Shown: positions 9,414 through 20,878, numbered from the stretch's first letter. The stretch is 64,000 nucleotides of DNA from an uncultured Mycoplasmatota bacterium (GCA_947305065.1 CAMZCT010000005.1:1-64000), one strand, 5' to 3'. Notes: generated from the letters alone by a model not told the origin. Made by a program: numbers and translations.

Positions 9414-10334
9414 ATGTCAAATATTGAAAAAACAAATATACCTACATCTATACCTACATCAAAAATAGTAATACCAGGAGTAAACCTACCGGATTCTGAG
9501 CATCAAACACGTGAGTATTTCCCAAATTTTAAAGAAACATATTGTGGAATAGATCTAATGGGAGTTTTAGCAAATTCTAAACAAAATCCACAATATACAG
9601 GTAAAGACGCCGGCTTAAAAGAAGCTTTCTTTGACTTAAGTAAAGATCCAATTGGCTATACAGAAGAACACTTAACAGCTGCCCTAGAACGGGCAATAGA
9701 TATAGCAAAAAAGCACTTAAATAACAACCAAATAAATGACAGTAAAGAAAAAAGTGAAGAGATAATACAAAAAGCTCTAAGAAACCAAGAAATAACCGCA
9801 GGAACAATTCCAGAATATATCAAAAGATTTTATGTAACTAAAGATATATTGGCAACAGAAATGGCAACAAAATATGGAGAAGAAATAAGAATAGATGCCC
9901 TAATTGAAGCCTTAAATATACCAGATCCAGATATCGTAAACGATTTAATTACAATGTTTCAAAAAGCTTTTATACAAGTAGTATCAGAAAATGATCCAAT
10001 TGCTAAAAAAGTAATAATGAAAGCTTATAAATTAAAAGAAGAAAACGTAGCTATAGTAAGTGCAAATCAAAAAGTAAGCTTTCTTACCAGTGTAATGAGA
10101 AGTACACCTCAATTTAAAGTACTCGGTTTAATAGATGATAAAAAAGAAACAAACGACAAAGCTGCAGAAAACAGAATATTTGTTTGTAATCCAATATATA
10201 TTCATAATAGCATGAATTATGATCAAATATTTACTCGAAGTTTACTACAAAATTTTATAATGCGTTTAATACAGTATAGTAAAATGAGAAAAGAAGAAAT
10301 TGATGAATTAGATCGTTCAATTTGTTTAAAATAA
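9414..10334 (+). CDS. hypothetical protein
   Basis: Start ATG 9414 (MSNIEKTNIPT) preceded by AGAGGG RBS and the promoter at 9357-9385; no family recognised. Confidence 0.65.
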   Translation: MSNIEKTNIPTSIPTSKIVIPGVNLPDSEHQTREYFPNFKETYCGIDLMGVLANSKQNPQYTGKDAGLKEAFFDLSKDPIGYTEEHLTAALERAIDIAKKHLNNNQINDSKEKSEEIIQKALRNQEITAGTIPEYIKRFYVTKDILATEMATKYGEEIRIDALIEALNIPDPDIVNDLITMFQKAFIQVVSENDPIAKKVIMKAYKLKEENVAIVSANQKVSFLTSVMRSTPQFKVLGLIDDKKETNDKAAENRIFVCNPIYIHNSMNYDQIFTRSLLQNFIMRLIQYSKMRKEEIDELDRSICLK

Positions 10335-10399
10335 TGATTTAGTTAATACTAAATCTTTTTTGTAGCAATTTATATAAAAATGTATTATTATTCAAATAG

Positions 10400-12187
10400 G
10401 TGATAAAAATGAACGAAACAAATATATACGGAGGAAAAGGTAATTCATTGATTACTCTTAAAAATAATAAATTACCAGTTCCAAGTTTTTTTATAATAAC
10501 TTATGAAGAAGCTAAAAGTTTCTTTAAAGAAAATAATATTGATACCAATAATCAAAAAAATATCCCTAATAAAATATTAAATGGTATCTTCCCCAAAGAT
10601 TTAGAACAAGATATACTTAATCGTTTTCAAAAACTAAATACCAAGTTAGCTGCTGTACGTTCATCAGCTGCTGATGAAGACGGTACGGAAAAATCATTTG
10701 CGGGTCAATATAATTCTTACTTAAACATTACCGAAGATAAACTCTTAACAGCTATAAAAGAATGTTGGGCATCATATTACAATGATAGTGTAACTGCTTA
10801 TAGAGAAAATACTACTCCACCCTTTTTAATGAGTGTTATTGTTCAAGAAATGATTGAAGCTGATTATGCAGGTGTAGCTTTTTCTTTTAACCCAACTATT
10901 AAAAGTGATAACTATTATTATACTGAATGTTGTAAAGGTACAGGAGACTCCCTAGTATCAGGAGAAATTACCCCATCTAAATATGAAATAAGAAGAGAAA
11001 CTAAAAAAATAGATTCCGTAAAAGGAGATGATTTCCTAACACCAGAACAAGCGAAAAACATAGCCGATTTAGTAAAAGAAATAGAGACAATATATAAATG
11101 TCCAATTGATATCGAATGGTGCCTTAAAGATAATAAATTATACGTTGTCCAAGCTAGACCTATAACTGCTTATCAAGAAAAAATCGAACCAATAAAAAAT
11201 ATGCTTACTAGAAATAAAAGACTATGGCAAATAGAATGTTATTGTGAAGGAGAATACTTTGGTATTAGGGAAATGACTAATAACTTATACTTCCAAAATC
11301 CTATTCTTCACTTTGTATCACCTCAAAAAACCCAAGTCTATTACACCATTGAAAAACTAGAAGAATATCCTGGTCTAATATTTAGAGACTTAGGGGAACA
11401 CTTCGCTAATTTCATAGAATACTTTAAAAGAGCTGAAAAAACATGTTCTGATATCTTAAAATCTCTTGATAATAATACTTGGACATTCGATTCATTATAT
11501 CAACAATTATTAATAATATATCCATTTGAGACTCTAGGTAATATATCTGGTAGAGACTGGGGAATGACCGAAGAACTAAAAGAAAAACTTCATTATTTTC
11601 GTGATCATTATGATTCAGTATACTATAGATGTGAAGAAAAAATAAATAACTATATAGACGAGACTACTCCTGAACATCTTAAAAAATATATCTCAGTCTT
11701 ATCAACCAAAGATTTAAAAGATCTTAATAATGTAAATATCGAAGAACTAGAAAAAAGACTACAAGGATTTATCTATTACCAAGGTATAATGTATGATATA
11801 TCCTTAGATGATTTTTGTAAAAAGTTTAATTACTATATAGAGGGATTTAATAATAATAGTGATAATTGTATTAAAGGAGATATAGTATATCCAGGAAAAA
11901 TACAAGGATATGCTAAAATAATATTTGCTAAAGAAGACTTTTATAAATTCAAAGATGGCGACATAATAGTTTCTTCCATGACTACTCCAAAATTCATGAG
12001 TATCATGAGAAGAGCATCAGGTTTTATAACCGATGAAGGTGGCGTAACTTGCCATGCCGCCATTGTATCCCGCGAACTTAAAAAACCATGCTTAATAAAC
12101 TGTGGTAATGCTACATCAATTATTAAAGATGGTGACTTAATTGAATTAGATACCTTTACTGGAATAGCAAAAATTATAAAAAGATAA
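10400..12187 (+). CDS. PEP synthase/PPDK-like protein (ATP-grasp plus PEP-utilizing His domain)
   Basis: GGKGNSLITL, AAVRSSAADEDGTEKSFAGQYNSYLN, DIEWCLKDNKLYVVQARPIT, C-terminal GGVTCHAAIVSRELKKPCLINCGNAT. Confidence 0.9.
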   Translation: MIKMNETNIYGGKGNSLITLKNNKLPVPSFFIITYEEAKSFFKENNIDTNNQKNIPNKILNGIFPKDLEQDILNRFQKLNTKLAAVRSSAADEDGTEKSFAGQYNSYLNITEDKLLTAIKECWASYYNDSVTAYRENTTPPFLMSVIVQEMIEADYAGVAFSFNPTIKSDNYYYTECCKGTGDSLVSGEITPSKYEIRRETKKIDSVKGDDFLTPEQAKNIADLVKEIETIYKCPIDIEWCLKDNKLYVVQARPITAYQEKIEPIKNMLTRNKRLWQIECYCEGEYFGIREMTNNLYFQNPILHFVSPQKTQVYYTIEKLEEYPGLIFRDLGEHFANFIEYFKRAEKTCSDILKSLDNNTWTFDSLYQQLLIIYPFETLGNISGRDWGMTEELKEKLHYFRDHYDSVYYRCEEKINNYIDETTPEHLKKYISVLSTKDLKDLNNVNIEELEKRLQGFIYYQGIMYDISLDDFCKKFNYYIEGFNNNSDNCIKGDIVYPGKIQGYAKIIFAKEDFYKFKDGDIIVSSMTTPKFMSIMRRASGFITDEGGVTCHAAIVSRELKKPCLINCGNATSIIKDGDLIELDTFTGIAKIIKR

Positions 12188-12213
12188 AATACACTTGTAA
12201 AAAAGTGTATTTT
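12186..12213. terminator. bidirectional intrinsic terminator between convergent genes
   Basis: AAAATACACTT-gtaaaa-AAGTGTATTTT. Confidence 0.75.
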
Positions 12214-15152
12214 TAATCTTCTAATTTAACACTAACCAGCTTAGATACTCCGCTCTCTTGCATTGTAATACCATAAAGAATATCAGCAAATTGCATAGTT
12301 TTATTTTTATGCGTTATAACTACAAATTGACTTTTATCTTTTTTAGAATCTAAATATTTACCAAAATTATCAACATTAACTTCATCCAAGGCCGCCTCTA
12401 CCTCATCCAATACCACAAATGGCACCGGTTTAACATTTAAGATAGCAAACAACAAGGAAATAGCAGTTAATGTTTTTTCACCACCAGATAATAACGCAAT
12501 TGAATTAAGTCTTTTACCTGGAGGTAACGCTGAAATTTCTACACCAGTTTCTAAAATATTATCAGGATCTGTTAACTCTAATACTGCCTCTCCACCTTTA
12601 AATAAAGTTTTAAATACATTACTAAATTCGATTTTAATCTTTTCAAACGTATCTACAAAATTAGTTTTCATAATACTGTCCATTTCCTCAATAATATTAA
12701 TTAAATTATCTATACTTTCCTCAAGATCATTTCTTTGATTATTTAAGAAAGTATATCTATTATTTAATCTTTCATATTCAGAAATACTACCGGTATTAAC
12801 TTCCCCTAACTCTCTAATCTTAGCTTTTAAATTATTAACTTCTAGTCGAACAGTCTCAGGATCACCATCTAATATATATTCATCCTTAGCTCTTTCATAA
12901 GTCATACTATATGTCTCATTCAAAGTTAATAGTAGATTATCAAGTTTAACATCCATTTTACCAAGTTTTATCTCTTCATTCTTTAAAGAATTCTGCTTAC
13001 TATTATAATTAGCATTAAAATCTCTATATTTCTTCTCATATTCATTTATTCTATTAACCACATCAAATTTATTACTCTTTAACTTCTTTAATTCGTTCTC
13101 TAATAATTCTTTATTATTATAAACTTCGTAATATTTATTTAATATATTATCCAATTCTTTATCTAATGCTTTGCTAGAGATGTTTTTAGTTCCTTCTAAC
13201 TCGTTCTTCTTATTATTAAGATTATTATTTAATTCATTAATATATTTATTTTTCTGCTCTATTTTGCCCTCTAAAGAACTAATATCTCTCATAATATTAT
13301 TATATTTATCTTCTATATCACTATACTTAGTATTAAGATTATTAATTAACGTAGTGCACTCATCTACTTCTTCTTGTTTAGTAGTATATGATTTATTTAA
13401 ATCTTCTAACTCTTTCTTTTCTGATAATATTCCTTTATTAGTCTTTACTGTACCACCAGATATAGCTCCACCAGTATATAATATATCTCCTTCTAATGAT
13501 ACAACTCTGTATTTATAATCTACTAATTTACCAATTCTATTCATAGAATCTATATTATCTACTATAATTACATTTCCTAATTGATTTAAAACTATATTCT
13601 TGTATTTTTTATCATATTTAACTAAATCAGCAGCTACACCAATATATCCTTTATCATTAATTATATTGCTTATGACATCATTATCTAAATATCTTCCTTT
13701 AATAACATTCAAAGGATAAAAAGTAGCTCTACCTAATTTATTTTCTTTTAAATAATTAATAGCATTTTTAGCACAATTTTCATCATCGACAACTATTACA
13801 TTACAATTAGCTCCTAGAACTATCTCTATAGCAGTAGTATAAATATCATCTGTTTCAATTAACTTAGATATTACACCGTGAATTCCTTCTAATCTAATAT
13901 TATTAATAACTGATTTAACAGCAAAAGGTAATTTAGTGTCATTATTAATATTATCATTTAAAATATCAATTTTATTAGTAATTTGTAATAATTCTTTATT
14001 AATTTTATTAAGATTATTATGATTAAATAATCTTTCTTTGTCTATTTGCTGTAAATTTTTATTCAAATCCATCTTTTCAAGATTCTTAGCTTGTAATTCT
14101 AAATTATCATTTTCTAAATCTTTATTTAAAACAACAAGATTACCTTCAATACTATGTATTTCTTCCTTTAAAGAAATAATATTATTCTCTAATTTTTGAT
14201 CTTCAACCTTATATTTCTGTCTTTCAATAGTAATCTGTTTTTGACTTTGTAAATCGCTAATTTGGTTAACTAACAACATAATATCTTTATTCTTATTCTC
14301 TATAGCTTCATCTAACTTAATATTTTCTAATTTAAGTTTCTCAAGTTCTTCATCATCTACAGAATAGTTTTTGCTTAACATCTCTAACTCTTTATTATGT
14401 TTGTTTATATTATTCTTAACTCCCTGATACTCATTATTAATAATAGTAATATCATTCGCAATTAAGGCAATATCTCTCTTTTCCAAATCTTCTTTATAAC
14501 CTAAATATAACTTAGCTTTTTCTGCTTGATCTTTAAGAGGAGTTAAAGTATTTAGTAATTCCTCCGTTAATAGATTAATCTTTTCAATATTATCTTTAGT
14601 CTTACTAATCTTTCTTAAAGTTTCTTCTTTTCTCTTTTTATATTTTAAAACTCCAGCTGCTTCTTCAAAAATATTTCTTCTATTCTCTGGTTTACTATTT
14701 ATAATATCTGCAATAGCGCCTTGACTAATAATATTGAAAGATTCTTTTGAAGCTCCAGAATCCAAAAACAAATCTGTAATATCTTTTAATCTAACTCTAC
14801 TGTTATTAATATAATATTCATTTTCTCCTGTTTTATATAAAACACGTTTAATTTCTACTTCTTTAAACTCTGTATTAAGATAACCATCACTATTATCAAA
14901 AGTTAAACTAACAATCGCTCTATTATTTTCTTTTCTAGTCTTACTTCCTGAGAAAATAATATCACTCATAGAATTATCTCCACGTAAGGCCTTTACAGAT
15001 TGTTCTCCTAAAACCCATCTAATAGCATCAACTATATTACTTTTACCAGAACCATTAGGCCCTACTATACAAGTAATACCAGGTTTTACTTCTAATTCAG
15101 TTTTATCAGCAAATGATTTAAATCCATCTGCTCTAATATATTTCAAATACAT
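12213..15152 (-). CDS. smc: chromosome segregation protein SMC (short, 979 aa)
   Basis: GFKSFADKTELEVKPGITCIVGPNGSGKSNIVDAIRWVLGEQS, hinge (GIHGVISKLIETDDIYTTAIEIVLG), LSGGEKTLTAISLLFAIL, DEVEAALDEVNVDNF. Confidence 0.96.
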   Translation of the reverse strand: MYLKYIRADGFKSFADKTELEVKPGITCIVGPNGSGKSNIVDAIRWVLGEQSVKALRGDNSMSDIIFSGSKTRKENNRAIVSLTFDNSDGYLNTEFKEVEIKRVLYKTGENEYYINNSRVRLKDITDLFLDSGASKESFNIISQGAIADIINSKPENRRNIFEEAAGVLKYKKRKEETLRKISKTKDNIEKINLLTEELLNTLTPLKDQAEKAKLYLGYKEDLEKRDIALIANDITIINNEYQGVKNNINKHNKELEMLSKNYSVDDEELEKLKLENIKLDEAIENKNKDIMLLVNQISDLQSQKQITIERQKYKVEDQKLENNIISLKEEIHSIEGNLVVLNKDLENDNLELQAKNLEKMDLNKNLQQIDKERLFNHNNLNKINKELLQITNKIDILNDNINNDTKLPFAVKSVINNIRLEGIHGVISKLIETDDIYTTAIEIVLGANCNVIVVDDENCAKNAINYLKENKLGRATFYPLNVIKGRYLDNDVISNIINDKGYIGVAADLVKYDKKYKNIVLNQLGNVIIVDNIDSMNRIGKLVDYKYRVVSLEGDILYTGGAISGGTVKTNKGILSEKKELEDLNKSYTTKQEEVDECTTLINNLNTKYSDIEDKYNNIMRDISSLEGKIEQKNKYINELNNNLNNKKNELEGTKNISSKALDKELDNILNKYYEVYNNKELLENELKKLKSNKFDVVNRINEYEKKYRDFNANYNSKQNSLKNEEIKLGKMDVKLDNLLLTLNETYSMTYERAKDEYILDGDPETVRLEVNNLKAKIRELGEVNTGSISEYERLNNRYTFLNNQRNDLEESIDNLINIIEEMDSIMKTNFVDTFEKIKIEFSNVFKTLFKGGEAVLELTDPDNILETGVEISALPPGKRLNSIALLSGGEKTLTAISLLFAILNVKPVPFVVLDEVEAALDEVNVDNFGKYLDSKKDKSQFVVITHKNKTMQFADILYGITMQESGVSKLVSVKLED

Positions 15153-15184
15153 AGCAACACAACCATTCTACTAAATACTCATAA

Positions 15185-15844
15185 TTACTTAATAGCATTT
15201 TTATTAATAGCATCTAAAGCTGCATTTTGTTCAGCTTCTTTTTTACTCTTACCTATTCCTTTTCCGTATACAATATCGTCTACTACAACTTCAACAGTAA
15301 ACTCTTTATCATGAGCAGGTCCAACTTCTTTAATAACTCTATACTCAAGAGACTTTTTATCAGTTTGTACCATTTCCTGTAATCTGCTCTTATAGTCACC
15401 AAAAAACATATCGTGTTCTTCAACACAAGGTATTACAACCTTATCAAATAGTTTTTTAGCTTCATCTAAGCCCAAATTAAGATAAATACACCCCATAATA
15501 CTTTCAAATATATCAGCAACTATAGTGTCATTTATTTTACCAATTTGGCCATGCCCAACTCTAATATACGGAAAATAATCAACTCTCTTAGCATAATAAG
15601 CACAAGCTGCTTCACATACATATGATGCTCTCGTCTTACTCATATTTCCTTCGTTTAAATCCATATTATTATATAAATAATCACTCATTAATATTTGTAA
15701 AACAGAATCTCCTAAAAACTCCAATCTTTCATAACTAATACAATTATGTTCATTAGCATATGAAGAATGAGTTAGAGCTGTTAATAATAAATCTTTATCC
15801 GTAATATGTATATCAAACTTTTCTAAAAAATCCATACGAATCAC
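15185..15844 (-). CDS. rnc: ribonuclease III
   Basis: YERLEFLGDSVLQ, ADIFESIMGCIYLN, C-terminal dsRBD (YKSRLQEMVQT...GKSKKEAEQNAA). Confidence 0.96.
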   Translation of the reverse strand: MIRMDFLEKFDIHITDKDLLLTALTHSSYANEHNCISYERLEFLGDSVLQILMSDYLYNNMDLNEGNMSKTRASYVCEAACAYYAKRVDYFPYIRVGHGQIGKINDTIVADIFESIMGCIYLNLGLDEAKKLFDKVVIPCVEEHDMFFGDYKSRLQEMVQTDKKSLEYRVIKEVGPAHDKEFTVEVVVDDIVYGKGIGKSKKEAEQNAALDAINKNAIK

Positions 15845-15962
15845 CTATATTATTATAACAAATAAAGAATAATTATTGAAGAATTATATTATTAATAAAA
15901 GAATAAATATCTTTAAAAAAATAGTAAATTATAATATAATATTAATGTACCAAGGAGGAATT

Positions 15963-16823
15963 ATGAAAAAATTATTTTATATATTAATATTAAGCATACT
16001 AATTATACCTATGGGAGGATGTTTTGAAGGGGAAACAAGTAAAAGTAGTAAAATAACTACTACAGTATACCCTATCGAGTATATCGTAAACAATCTTTAT
16101 ACTAAACAAGAAATAACTTCAATATATCCTAACGGAGCAGATACAAAAACATACAAGTTAACTAATAAACAAATTGATGAAATATCAAAAACAACTACAA
16201 TGTTTATTTATAATGGTCTAACAGAAGAAAAAGAAGTAGCTAGAAAATTAGTTAATAAAAATAAAAAGATTCAAATAATTGATGTTAACTATGGTTTGAA
16301 ATATACTAATAGCATTGAAGAATTATGGTTAAGCCCTAGTAACTATCTGATGATGTGTAATACTATTAAAAATGATTTAATTGAAATAACTAATAATAAA
16401 TATTTAACTAATGAAATAAACGAAAACTACAAAAAAATGGAAGAAGATTTATCAATATTAGATGCTAATCTTAAAACAATAGCTGATAATACAGAAGCAT
16501 CTAAAAAAACATTAATTATTGGCGACAAAGCTTTTGCTTTTTTAGAATCATACGGTTTTAATATAATCGATATATCAGATAAAAATAGTATTACTAATGG
16601 TATCAAAGAAAAATTTAAGAATGGAACATATAATACTATTTATGTTAGGGCTAATTCTCCTGTAATGGATGAAATAAAAGATTTATCTGATAATTACAGA
16701 GCAAAATTAATAGAAATTGATACAATGAATACATTAACAGAAGAAGAAAGAAATAATAAAGAAACATATCTTACTATAATGAATAAATTCTTAACAGACT
16801 TATCAAATAACGTATTAAATTAA
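15963..16823 (+). CDS. ZnuA/TroA-like metal-binding-fold lipoprotein lacking histidines
   Basis: Lipobox GGC after signal peptide; TTVYPIEYIVNNL, ELWLSPSNYLMM, GDKAFAFLESYGFN resemble ZnuA motifs. ATG 15963 has RBS AAGGAGG. Confidence 0.7.
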   Translation: MKKLFYILILSILIIPMGGCFEGETSKSSKITTTVYPIEYIVNNLYTKQEITSIYPNGADTKTYKLTNKQIDEISKTTTMFIYNGLTEEKEVARKLVNKNKKIQIIDVNYGLKYTNSIEELWLSPSNYLMMCNTIKNDLIEITNNKYLTNEINENYKKMEEDLSILDANLKTIADNTEASKKTLIIGDKAFAFLESYGFNIIDISDKNSITNGIKEKFKNGTYNTIYVRANSPVMDEIKDLSDNYRAKLIEIDTMNTLTEEERNNKETYLTIMNKFLTDLSNNVLN

Positions 16824-16857
16824 AAAATATACTAGTTCAAACTAGTATATTTTTTTT
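16823..16857. terminator. bidirectional intrinsic terminator
   Basis: ATACTAGT-tcaa-ACTAGTAT flanked by A- and T-runs. Confidence 0.75.
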
Positions 16858-17560
16858 GAAAATAATTAAACAATTCATTACATTTATCTTTATCCATATC
16901 ATCTATATTTTCATAAGGATAAGGTATATTCATTTTAATGTATTTTTCCCTTCCTAAGCGATGAAATGGTAAAAACTCAATCTTCTTAACATTCTTTATA
17001 TTTTCTTTTATATAGTGGGCTAAATTATCCAAATAATCGGTATTATCATTAATACCCGGAACAATTACTTGTCTAACCCAAACATCATTTCCAGATTTAT
17101 TTAATTGCTTGATAAACTCCGATACATCTTTCATAGAATTATGTCCAGTAATATTATAATATCCCTCATGATTAACATGTTTAACATCTAAAATCACCAA
17201 ATCAATATATTTTAGTAATTCCTTATATTCACCTAATCCTACTCCCGCTGTATCTAAAGCAACATGAATATCCTCTTTTTTTAATAATCTACAAGTTTCT
17301 AATAAGAAATCATATTGTAAAAGAGGTTCTCCACCTGAAAAAGTAACACCCCCACCATTTTTAAAATATGGTTTACTTCTAAGAACTTTATTTACAATCT
17401 CCTCTGGAGTATAGTTTAAATCTCTTTTAACCCACATTTCAGGATTATGACAGAATTTACATCTTAAACTACAACCATTAAGGAATACTACAGTTCTAAT
17501 ACCTGGTCCATCAACAAGCCCAAAAGTTTCAATTGAATCAATAGAACCTTTTATCATCAC
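16832..17560 (-). CDS. pflA: pyruvate formate-lyase-activating enzyme
   Basis: Radical [27 protein letters not shown]; adjacent to pflB with 4 bp overlap. Confidence 0.96.
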   Translation of the reverse strand: MMIKGSIDSIETFGLVDGPGIRTVVFLNGCSLRCKFCHNPEMWVKRDLNYTPEEIVNKVLRSKPYFKNGGGVTFSGGEPLLQYDFLLETCRLLKKEDIHVALDTAGVGLGEYKELLKYIDLVILDVKHVNHEGYYNITGHNSMKDVSEFIKQLNKSGNDVWVRQVIVPGINDNTDYLDNLAHYIKENIKNVKKIEFLPFHRLGREKYIKMNIPYPYENIDDMDKDKCNELFNYFQKKYTSLN

Positions 17561-19788
17561 ATACTCTCATGGAAGGTTCTAGCAATAACTTCTTCTTGTT
17601 GTTTTCTAGTTAAACGGTTAAATCTTACTGAATAACCAGATACTCTAATAGTTAATAATGGATACTTTTCTGGATTATTCATAGCATCTATTAATGTCTC
17701 TCTATTTAATACATTAACATTTAAATGATGCGCTCCCTGGACAAAATAACCATCCATTAAAGTAACTAAATTAGATACCCTACTATCTGCATCATTACCT
17801 AAAGCAGATGGAATAATAGAGAATGTATTAGATATACCATCACGACAGCAATTTTCCCAATCTATTTTAGCAACTGAATTAAGCGAAGCAATAGCACCAC
17901 TAGAATCTCTACCATGCATTGGATTAGCACCAGGTGCAAAAGGAACACCAGCTTTTCTTCCATCAGGAGTAGATCCTGTTTTAGTTCCATATACAACATT
18001 AGAAGTAATAGTTAAAACAGATAATGTTGGATGAGCATTTCTATAACATGGATGTTTAGCTAATTCAGAATAAATCTTTTCTAGTATTTCTTTTACAATA
18101 TTATCTACTCGATCATCATCATTACCATATTTAGGATAATCTCCTTCAATTTCAAAATCAATAGCTATGCCATCATCATCACGAATTGGTTTAACTTTAG
18201 CATATTTAATAGCTGATAATGAATCTGCAGCTACAGAAAGTCCTGCAACTCCATAAGCCATTAATCTATTAACATTAGTATCATGTAAAGCCATTTGTTC
18301 AGCTTCATAAGCATATTTATCATGCATAAAATGAATAATATTCATAGCATCGCTATATATCTTAGCTACTTTTTCAAGCATATGCCAATAACTCTTTTTT
18401 ACCTTTTCATAATCCAAATATTCATCAGTATTTTTTTCAAATCCTGGAATAACTAACTCTCTTTTAATTTCATCTATTCCACCATTAATTGAATATAATA
18501 ATGATTTAGCCAAATTACAACGAGCCCCAAAGAACTGCATATCTTTTCCAACACGCATTGATGAAACACAACATGCTATTGCATAATCATCACCCATTGA
18601 AGGCCTCATTACATCATCGTTTTCATATTGTATAGCATCTGTAGCAATACTCATCTTAGCACAATATTCTTTAAACTTAAGTGGTAATTTTTGTGCCCAT
18701 AAAACCGTCATATTTGGTTCTGGAGCTGGATCTAAATTAGTTAATGTATGTAATAATCTAAAACTAGTCTTATTAACCATACTATTTCCATCACTATTAA
18801 TACCACCTATAGAACAAGTAACCCAAGTAGGATCTCCAGAGAATAATTCATCATATTCTGGAGTTCTTAAATGTCTTATTAATCTTAATTTAATTACAAA
18901 TTGATCAATTAATTCTTGAACATCTTCCTCTTTTAAAAGACCTGATTTTAAATCACGTTCAATATATATATCAAAGAAAGCATCTAATCTACCAATACTT
19001 TCAGCTGCACCATTATTTTCCTTAACAGCAGCTAAATAACCAAAATATGTCCACTGAATAGCTTCTTTAGCATTTCTAGCAGGTTCAGAAATATCACATC
19101 CGTATTTTAAAGCCATTTTCGTTAATTCATCTAATGCTTTATATTGCATAGATAGTTCTTCTCTTGTACGAATTACATCTTCACTCATTACATCTATGGT
19201 CATATTTTCCCATTCATCATATTTTTGTTTCATCAAATAAGCTGTTCCATATAAAGCTATTCTACGATAATCACCTATTATACGACCTCTACCATACGCA
19301 TCAGGTAATCCTGTTAATAACCCAACATGACGTGCTTTTCTTATTTCTTTAGTATAAGCATCAAAGACACCTTGATTATGTGTTTTTCTAAACTCATTAA
19401 AATATTTATCTACAGTTGGATTTAACTTATATCCATAAGCATCTAACTCTTGATAAACCATTCTCATACCACCATAAGGATTGACAATCCTTTTTAATGG
19501 CTGATCAGTTTGTAAACCAACTATAACCTCGTTATCCTTATCAATATAACCAGCTTTAAAAGCATTAATGCCAGACATATGATCAACATCAATATCCAAA
19601 ACATGTTTTTTTAACTCTTCTTTAAGTAGTTTTTCACATTTTTTCCATACTTTGTCAGTTTTTGTCGATTTCTTAGCTAAAAAACTCTCATCGCCATTAT
19701 ATTGATGATAATTTAACTGTATAAAATCTCTTACATCTATGCCTTCATTCCACTTACCAGTCTTAAAGCCTTTCCACTCTTCCCTCAT
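17557..19788 (-). CDS. pflB: formate C-acetyltransferase (pyruvate formate-lyase)
   Basis: [22 protein letters not shown]-terminal glycine radical [14 protein letters not shown]. Start taken at MREEWKGF with upstream GGGAGAG; the longer ORF runs into a tRNA gene. Confidence 0.96.
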   Translation of the reverse strand: MREEWKGFKTGKWNEGIDVRDFIQLNYHQYNGDESFLAKKSTKTDKVWKKCEKLLKEELKKHVLDIDVDHMSGINAFKAGYIDKDNEVIVGLQTDQPLKRIVNPYGGMRMVYQELDAYGYKLNPTVDKYFNEFRKTHNQGVFDAYTKEIRKARHVGLLTGLPDAYGRGRIIGDYRRIALYGTAYLMKQKYDEWENMTIDVMSEDVIRTREELSMQYKALDELTKMALKYGCDISEPARNAKEAIQWTYFGYLAAVKENNGAAESIGRLDAFFDIYIERDLKSGLLKEEDVQELIDQFVIKLRLIRHLRTPEYDELFSGDPTWVTCSIGGINSDGNSMVNKTSFRLLHTLTNLDPAPEPNMTVLWAQKLPLKFKEYCAKMSIATDAIQYENDDVMRPSMGDDYAIACCVSSMRVGKDMQFFGARCNLAKSLLYSINGGIDEIKRELVIPGFEKNTDEYLDYEKVKKSYWHMLEKVAKIYSDAMNIIHFMHDKYAYEAEQMALHDTNVNRLMAYGVAGLSVAADSLSAIKYAKVKPIRDDDGIAIDFEIEGDYPKYGNDDDRVDNIVKEILEKIYSELAKHPCYRNAHPTLSVLTITSNVVYGTKTGSTPDGRKAGVPFAPGANPMHGRDSSGAIASLNSVAKIDWENCCRDGISNTFSIIPSALGNDADSRVSNLVTLMDGYFVQGAHHLNVNVLNRETLIDAMNNPEKYPLLTIRVSGYSVRFNRLTRKQQEEVIARTFHESM

Positions 19789-19922
19789 TTTTTTCAACTC
19801 TCCCATCCTATTAAATATACCACATAATATATAAAAAATATATGAATATTTTGTGATTTTACATAATTTGAAATTAGACATAAAAAAATCCTTGATATCA
19901 AGGATTTTTTCTGTCAACTTGG

Positions 19923-19995
19923 TGACCCGTACGGGATTTGAACCCATGAATGTATGCGTGAAAGGCATATGTGTTAACCACTTCACCAACGGGCC
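19923..19995 (-). tRNA. tRNA-Glu (TTC)
   Basis: Cloverleaf by eye: GGCCCGT/ACGGGTC acceptor, anticodon loop CTTTCAC, GGTTCAAATCC T-arm. Confidence 0.93.
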
Positions 19996-20002
19996 ATTAA
20001 AA

Positions 20003-20079
<77 letters not shown>

Positions 20080-20306
20080 ATTTCTAAAACCTACTTAATA
20101 ATAACCTTTTTTTGTTATTTTTGCAAGTTTTACTACGAATTTCTTCGCTGACTAGATAAGTATACCAATACAACCGCAAAAAATCAACTAAAAATTATCT
20201 AATTTAACGAAAAACAAATAAAATAAATGGAAAAATTGCTCCAAACATTAAAAAAAAGTAGATTATTTCAAAATATTGTTGTATAATTATAAACGAACTT
20301 GAGTTT

Positions 20307-20382
20307 GTCTTCTTAGCTCAGTTGGTAGAGCAACTGACTCTTAATCAGTGGGTCTGGGGTTCGAGCCCCCAAGAGGACACCA
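20307..20382 (+). tRNA. tRNA-Lys (CTT)
   Basis: GTCTTCT/AGAGGAC acceptor, anticodon loop CTCTTAA, encoded CCA. Confidence 0.94.
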
Positions 20383-20459
20383 TTAAAAATAAAACTCCAA
20401 TGGAGTTTTTTTATATACAATTAGACAATTTAATAATATAATAAAAGTGTGGTGATAAT

Positions 20460-20738
20460 ATGAAAAAAGAAGATATTAAGAAATTTAAAAACACTAAAAG
20501 AGGAAATAAAGTATATCCTACATTAAATAAATTAATGTTTGATGGTATTCTTTGTTTTATATGTGCTATCTTTTTAATAGTAACAACTATTATCTTTAAA
20601 GATGGTGTAATATTCTATATTATGGCTGGTATTCTTATTGTCTTTGGAATATATTTTATGTACACTTCTCACAGACTTAAAAGATACGAAATTGCCAGAA
20701 TGAAAAAGAACGAAAAAGAAAAATCCCAAAAGGATTAG
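20460..20738 (+). CDS. small two-TM hypothetical membrane protein
   Basis: GTGGTGAT RBS region; hydrophobic segments ILCFICAIFLIVTTIIF and VIFYIMAGILIVFGIYF. Confidence 0.65.
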   Translation: MKKEDIKKFKNTKRGNKVYPTLNKLMFDGILCFICAIFLIVTTIIFKDGVIFYIMAGILIVFGIYFMYTSHRLKRYEIARMKKNEKEKSQKD

Positions 20739-20767
20739 TTGACAATAAAATAATTTTTCGATATAAT
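20739..20767 (+). promoter_or_regulatory. consensus SigA promoter of tRNA-Ser
   Basis: TTGACA - 17 nt - TATAAT, about 20 bp upstream of the tRNA. Confidence 0.88.
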
Positions 20768-20787
20768 TTCTTTGTTACCTTGGTTAT

Positions 20788-20878
20788 GGAGCAGTACTCA
20801 AGTGGTCGAAGAGGCGCCCCTGCTAAGGGTGTAGGTCGGGTAACTGGCGCGAGGGTTCAAATCTCTCCTGCTCCGCCA
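20788..20878 (+). tRNA. tRNA-Ser (GCT)
   Basis: GGAGCAG/CTGCTCC acceptor, CCCTGCTAAGGG anticodon arm, long variable arm, encoded CCA. Confidence 0.95.

Noticed and set aside
13171-13518. Plus-strand 115-aa ORF
   Set aside because: Antisense to smc coiled-coil coding sequence; composition is that of an antisense frame.
19789-19989. N-terminal extension of the pflB ORF
   Set aside because: The extension runs through the tRNA-Glu gene and promoter region; MREEWKGF with upstream GGGAGAG is the better start.
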